A stretch of 64,000 bases of DNA from the NCBI RefSeq assembly GCF_003182355.1, contig NZ_QGTW01000014.1:62001-126000 (forward strand), read 5' to 3'. The notes under the pieces were generated by a model. The model was given only the letters and a program-made list of their open reading frames with translations. It was not told where the DNA came from and searched no databases. Positions 62,730 through 64,000 of the stretch are shown piece by piece. Origin of the DNA: Cytobacillus oceanisediminis. Its GTDB lineage: Bacteria > Bacillota > Bacilli > Bacillales > Cytobacillaceae. Position numbers and translations under genes: made by a program. Every line of letters starts with the position of its first letter. Within the stretch, counting starts at the first letter, position 1.

Positions 62730-62758
62730 TTCACAATATTCCGCTGTTTTGTTATACT
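62730..62758 (+). promoter_or_regulatory. Sigma-A promoter of the dehydrogenase-dctP unit
   Basis: Plus-strand TTCACA (62730-62735), 17 bp, TATACT (62753-62758). Transcription would start near 62765 and pass the operator at 62799. Confidence 0.7.
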
Positions 62759-62798
62759 ATTTTCATCAGCCTGTATTAGCACCTGGTCAAAACTTGTT

Positions 62799-62811
62799 TT
62801 GTATCCAAAAT
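62799..62811 (+). promoter_or_regulatory. GntR-type operator downstream of the plus-strand promoter
   Basis: TTGTATCCAAAAT, matching the TTGGATACAA form of the operator on the other strand, about 35 bp after the predicted transcription start. A repressor here could act as a roadblock. Confidence 0.55.
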
Positions 62812-62830
62812 CCAAAAAGGAGGTCGAAAG

Positions 62831-62986
62831 GTGGTATTAAAAGACAGGACTTTAGCATTAATCAAGAAATCCTTCATAGAATGTTTCAAGGTAGCTGAAG
62901 AGAATCTCGAAAATATTGCTTTTGTCCAAAGAAGAAATAGGGTTGGCTCTTTACATAAGGGGCTTAGGGGAGATGCTTCTTTATGA
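62831..62986 (+). CDS. 51-aa ORF coupled to the dehydrogenase gene, unknown function
   Basis: A GTG-initiated ORF with a perfect AAGGAGGT six bases upstream. It ends in an ATGA overlap with the next gene. The product is basic (VVLKDRTLALIKKSFIECFK and about 31 more residues) with no membrane segment and one cysteine. It fills all the space between promoter and dehydrogenase. It may be a real small protein, a coupling leader, or the remains of a longer gene. I do not recognise it. Confidence 0.55.
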   Translation: MVLKDRTLALIKKSFIECFKVAEENLENIAFVQRRNRVGSLHKGLRGDASL

Positions 62987-63963
62987 ATGAAAATATTGGC
63001 TTTATCGGACTAGGAAAAATGGGTCTGCCAATGGCAAAGAATCTCCTAAAGAACGGATACAATGTTTTTGGAGCAGATGTAAGTGAAAATGCATTAGAAG
63101 AACTCCAGGCATTGGGCGGAAATACCGGCAGCATGGAAGATTGGATTCGTAAAGTGGAGTATATTGTGTTGATGCTCCCTTCCTCTGCCATCGTTAACAA
63201 AGTATTAGAAGATATTATTGACGAAATATCTTCCAGCACTCAGAAACATCAGAATTCGCTCATGATTATTGATATGAGCAGTTCTTATCCGACTGATACA
63301 AAAGAGAACAGCAATAAGCTGGAGCCCTATAATATTGGTTTTGTCGATGCTCCTGTAAGCGGGGGAGTCAAAAAAGCAGTTGATGGGACATTGACGATTA
63401 TGGCTGGAGGATCAGCGGAACATTTCGAGAAATGTAAGCGTTTGCTAGGCGCCATGGGCAGCAGTATTTCTTTAGTCGGGCCATCCGGAAGCGGCCACTT
63501 AATAAAAGCAATCAATAATTACTTATCAGCTACCCATCTTTTAGCATCTTGTGAGGCTGTACAACTGTTGGAGAACTTTGGCGTGGAACCTGAAAAGGCA
63601 ATCAATGTCATTAATCAAAGTACCGGCAGGAGCGGCTCTACAGAATACAAGTTCCCGAATTTCATTTTGACAGAAGCTTATAATTCGGGATTTTCTCTTG
63701 AACTGATCAAAAAAGATATAGGTATGGCAAATCAGCTTTTTAAGGATGCAGGTGCCGCTACTTCATTGCCTCAAATGATCTATCAAAAATTCAGTGAAGC
63801 AAGCAATGTACTGGACAAAGAAGCTGACCATACAGAGATAAATAAATTTGTCTCTGCCTATTTATTAAAAAGGGGGATTTTAAATGAAGAAAATGAAAAA
63901 ATTGTTTCTGGCGGCTCTTGCTCTGGTAATGATGTTCGCCCTGGCGGCGTGCGGCAATTCTGA
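62983..63963 (+). CDS. Beta-hydroxyacid dehydrogenase, 3-hydroxyisobutyrate/glyoxylate reductase family, odd C-terminus
   Basis: An NAD(P)-dependent dehydrogenase with GFIGLGKMGLPMAKNL, DAPVSGGVKKAVDGTL and GHLIKAINN (catalytic Lys). The family normally ends near residue 300, here at about LLKRG. The frame then runs on for about 25 more residues through the start of the next gene, an 80-bp overlap. One base fewer in the AAAAAGGGGG run at about 63866-63875 would give TAA directly before the next ATG. This suggests an indel or sequencing error. If the CitE-like lyase makes glyoxylate or a semialdehyde, this enzyme could reduce it. Confidence 0.85.
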   Translation: MNENIGFIGLGKMGLPMAKNLLKNGYNVFGADVSENALEELQALGGNTGSMEDWIRKVEYIVLMLPSSAIVNKVLEDIIDEISSSTQKHQNSLMIIDMSSSYPTDTKENSNKLEPYNIGFVDAPVSGGVKKAVDGTLTIMAGGSAEHFEKCKRLLGAMGSSISLVGPSGSGHLIKAINNYLSATHLLASCEAVQLLENFGVEPEKAINVINQSTGRSGSTEYKFPNFILTEAYNSGFSLELIKKDIGMANQLFKDAGAATSLPQMIYQKFSEASNVLDKEADHTEINKFVSAYLLKRGILNEENEKIVSGGSCSGNDVRPGGVRQF

Positions 63964-64000
63964 GAAAACAGAGGGCTCAGGAGGCGGAGCAGAAAGTGAT
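63884..64000 (+). CDS. dctP: TRAP transporter substrate-binding lipoprotein, 5' part
   Basis: The first 39 residues of a secreted receptor, cut off by the window edge. A signal peptide (MKKMKKLFLAALALVMMF) is followed by lipobox LAAC and a Ser/Gly-rich linker. GGGGGA precedes the ATG. With divergent dctQM 1.2 kb away, a DctP-type receptor is the natural reading. The fold domain itself is not in view. Confidence 0.75.
   Translation, partial: MKKMKKLFLAALALVMMFALAACGNSEKTEGSGGGAESD

Overview
The window looks like the chromosome of an endospore-forming Bacillaceae species (Bacillus or a close relative). Base composition is low-GC, AGGAGG-type ribosome binding sites are strong, and there is a CotF-type spore coat gene with a sigma-K-like promoter, a VanW-type lipoprotein and a G+C-rich repeat of the kind scattered through Bacillaceae genomes. 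Nearly every gene is on the minus strand. I saw no rRNA, tRNA, CRISPR array, prophage or transposase. Almost the whole window is a catabolic island for organic acids handled as CoA thioesters or as free dicarboxylates.

Layout. (1) 0-2.7 kb: an acyl-CoA dehydrogenase and a family III CoA transferase behind a structured leader RNA that ends in an intrinsic terminator. (2) 2.7-5 kb: coat protein, VanW lipoprotein and two very small genes. (3) 5-9.9 kb: an APC permease and a class III aminotransferase, with a consensus sigma-54 promoter facing a divergent PAS/AAA+/HTH activator. (4) 10-14.2 kb: HMG-CoA lyase, enoyl-CoA hydratase, acyl-CoA dehydrogenase and CoA transferase, which together would suit a 3-methylglutarate-like acid. 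(5) 14.4-34.8 kb: an IclR regulon made of a TAXI-TRAP transporter operon (with acyl-CoA synthetase, thioesterase, citrate-synthase-like lyase, flavoenzyme, hydratases, a 600-residue dehydrogenase and an MFS transporter) and a second operon. That second operon (fabG, two MaoC genes, two acyl-CoA dehydrogenases, a cysteine-less thiolase-fold protein and a DUF35 protein) has the composition of the actinobacterial igr steroid side-chain operon. Three near-identical promoters tie the two operons and iclR together.

(6) 35-43.3 kb: a GntR-controlled pair of operons (amidohydrolase, Rieske protein, beta-hydroxyacid dehydrogenase; and TAXI-TRAP, RraA-type aldolase, Ldh2-type dehydrogenase), each preceded by a TTGTCGACAA palindrome. 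(7) 43.7-45.3 kb: a second sigma-54 activator with a perfect sigma-54 promoter pointing away from it but into the back of the next operon, so no target gene is visible. (8) 45.3-55.4 kb: one operon encoding succinyl-CoA-synthetase-like subunits, MmgE/PrpD, a complete SdhCAB set, a second (frameshifted) flavoprotein, two-subunit class I fumarase and a VOC protein. (9) 55.5-64 kb: two paralogous GntR regulators, a DASS transporter, a second MmgE/PrpD, a CitE-like lyase, DctQM, and divergently a coupled small ORF, a beta-hydroxyacid dehydrogenase and the start of DctP. Regions 8 and 9 share TTGGATCC/TTGGATACAA-type operators, one more of which lies in front of region 4.

The transporters bring in acids, CoA transferases and synthetases activate them, dehydrogenase/hydratase/lyase sets cut them to central metabolites, and each block has its own regulator. 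Function names are family-level; substrates are inference.
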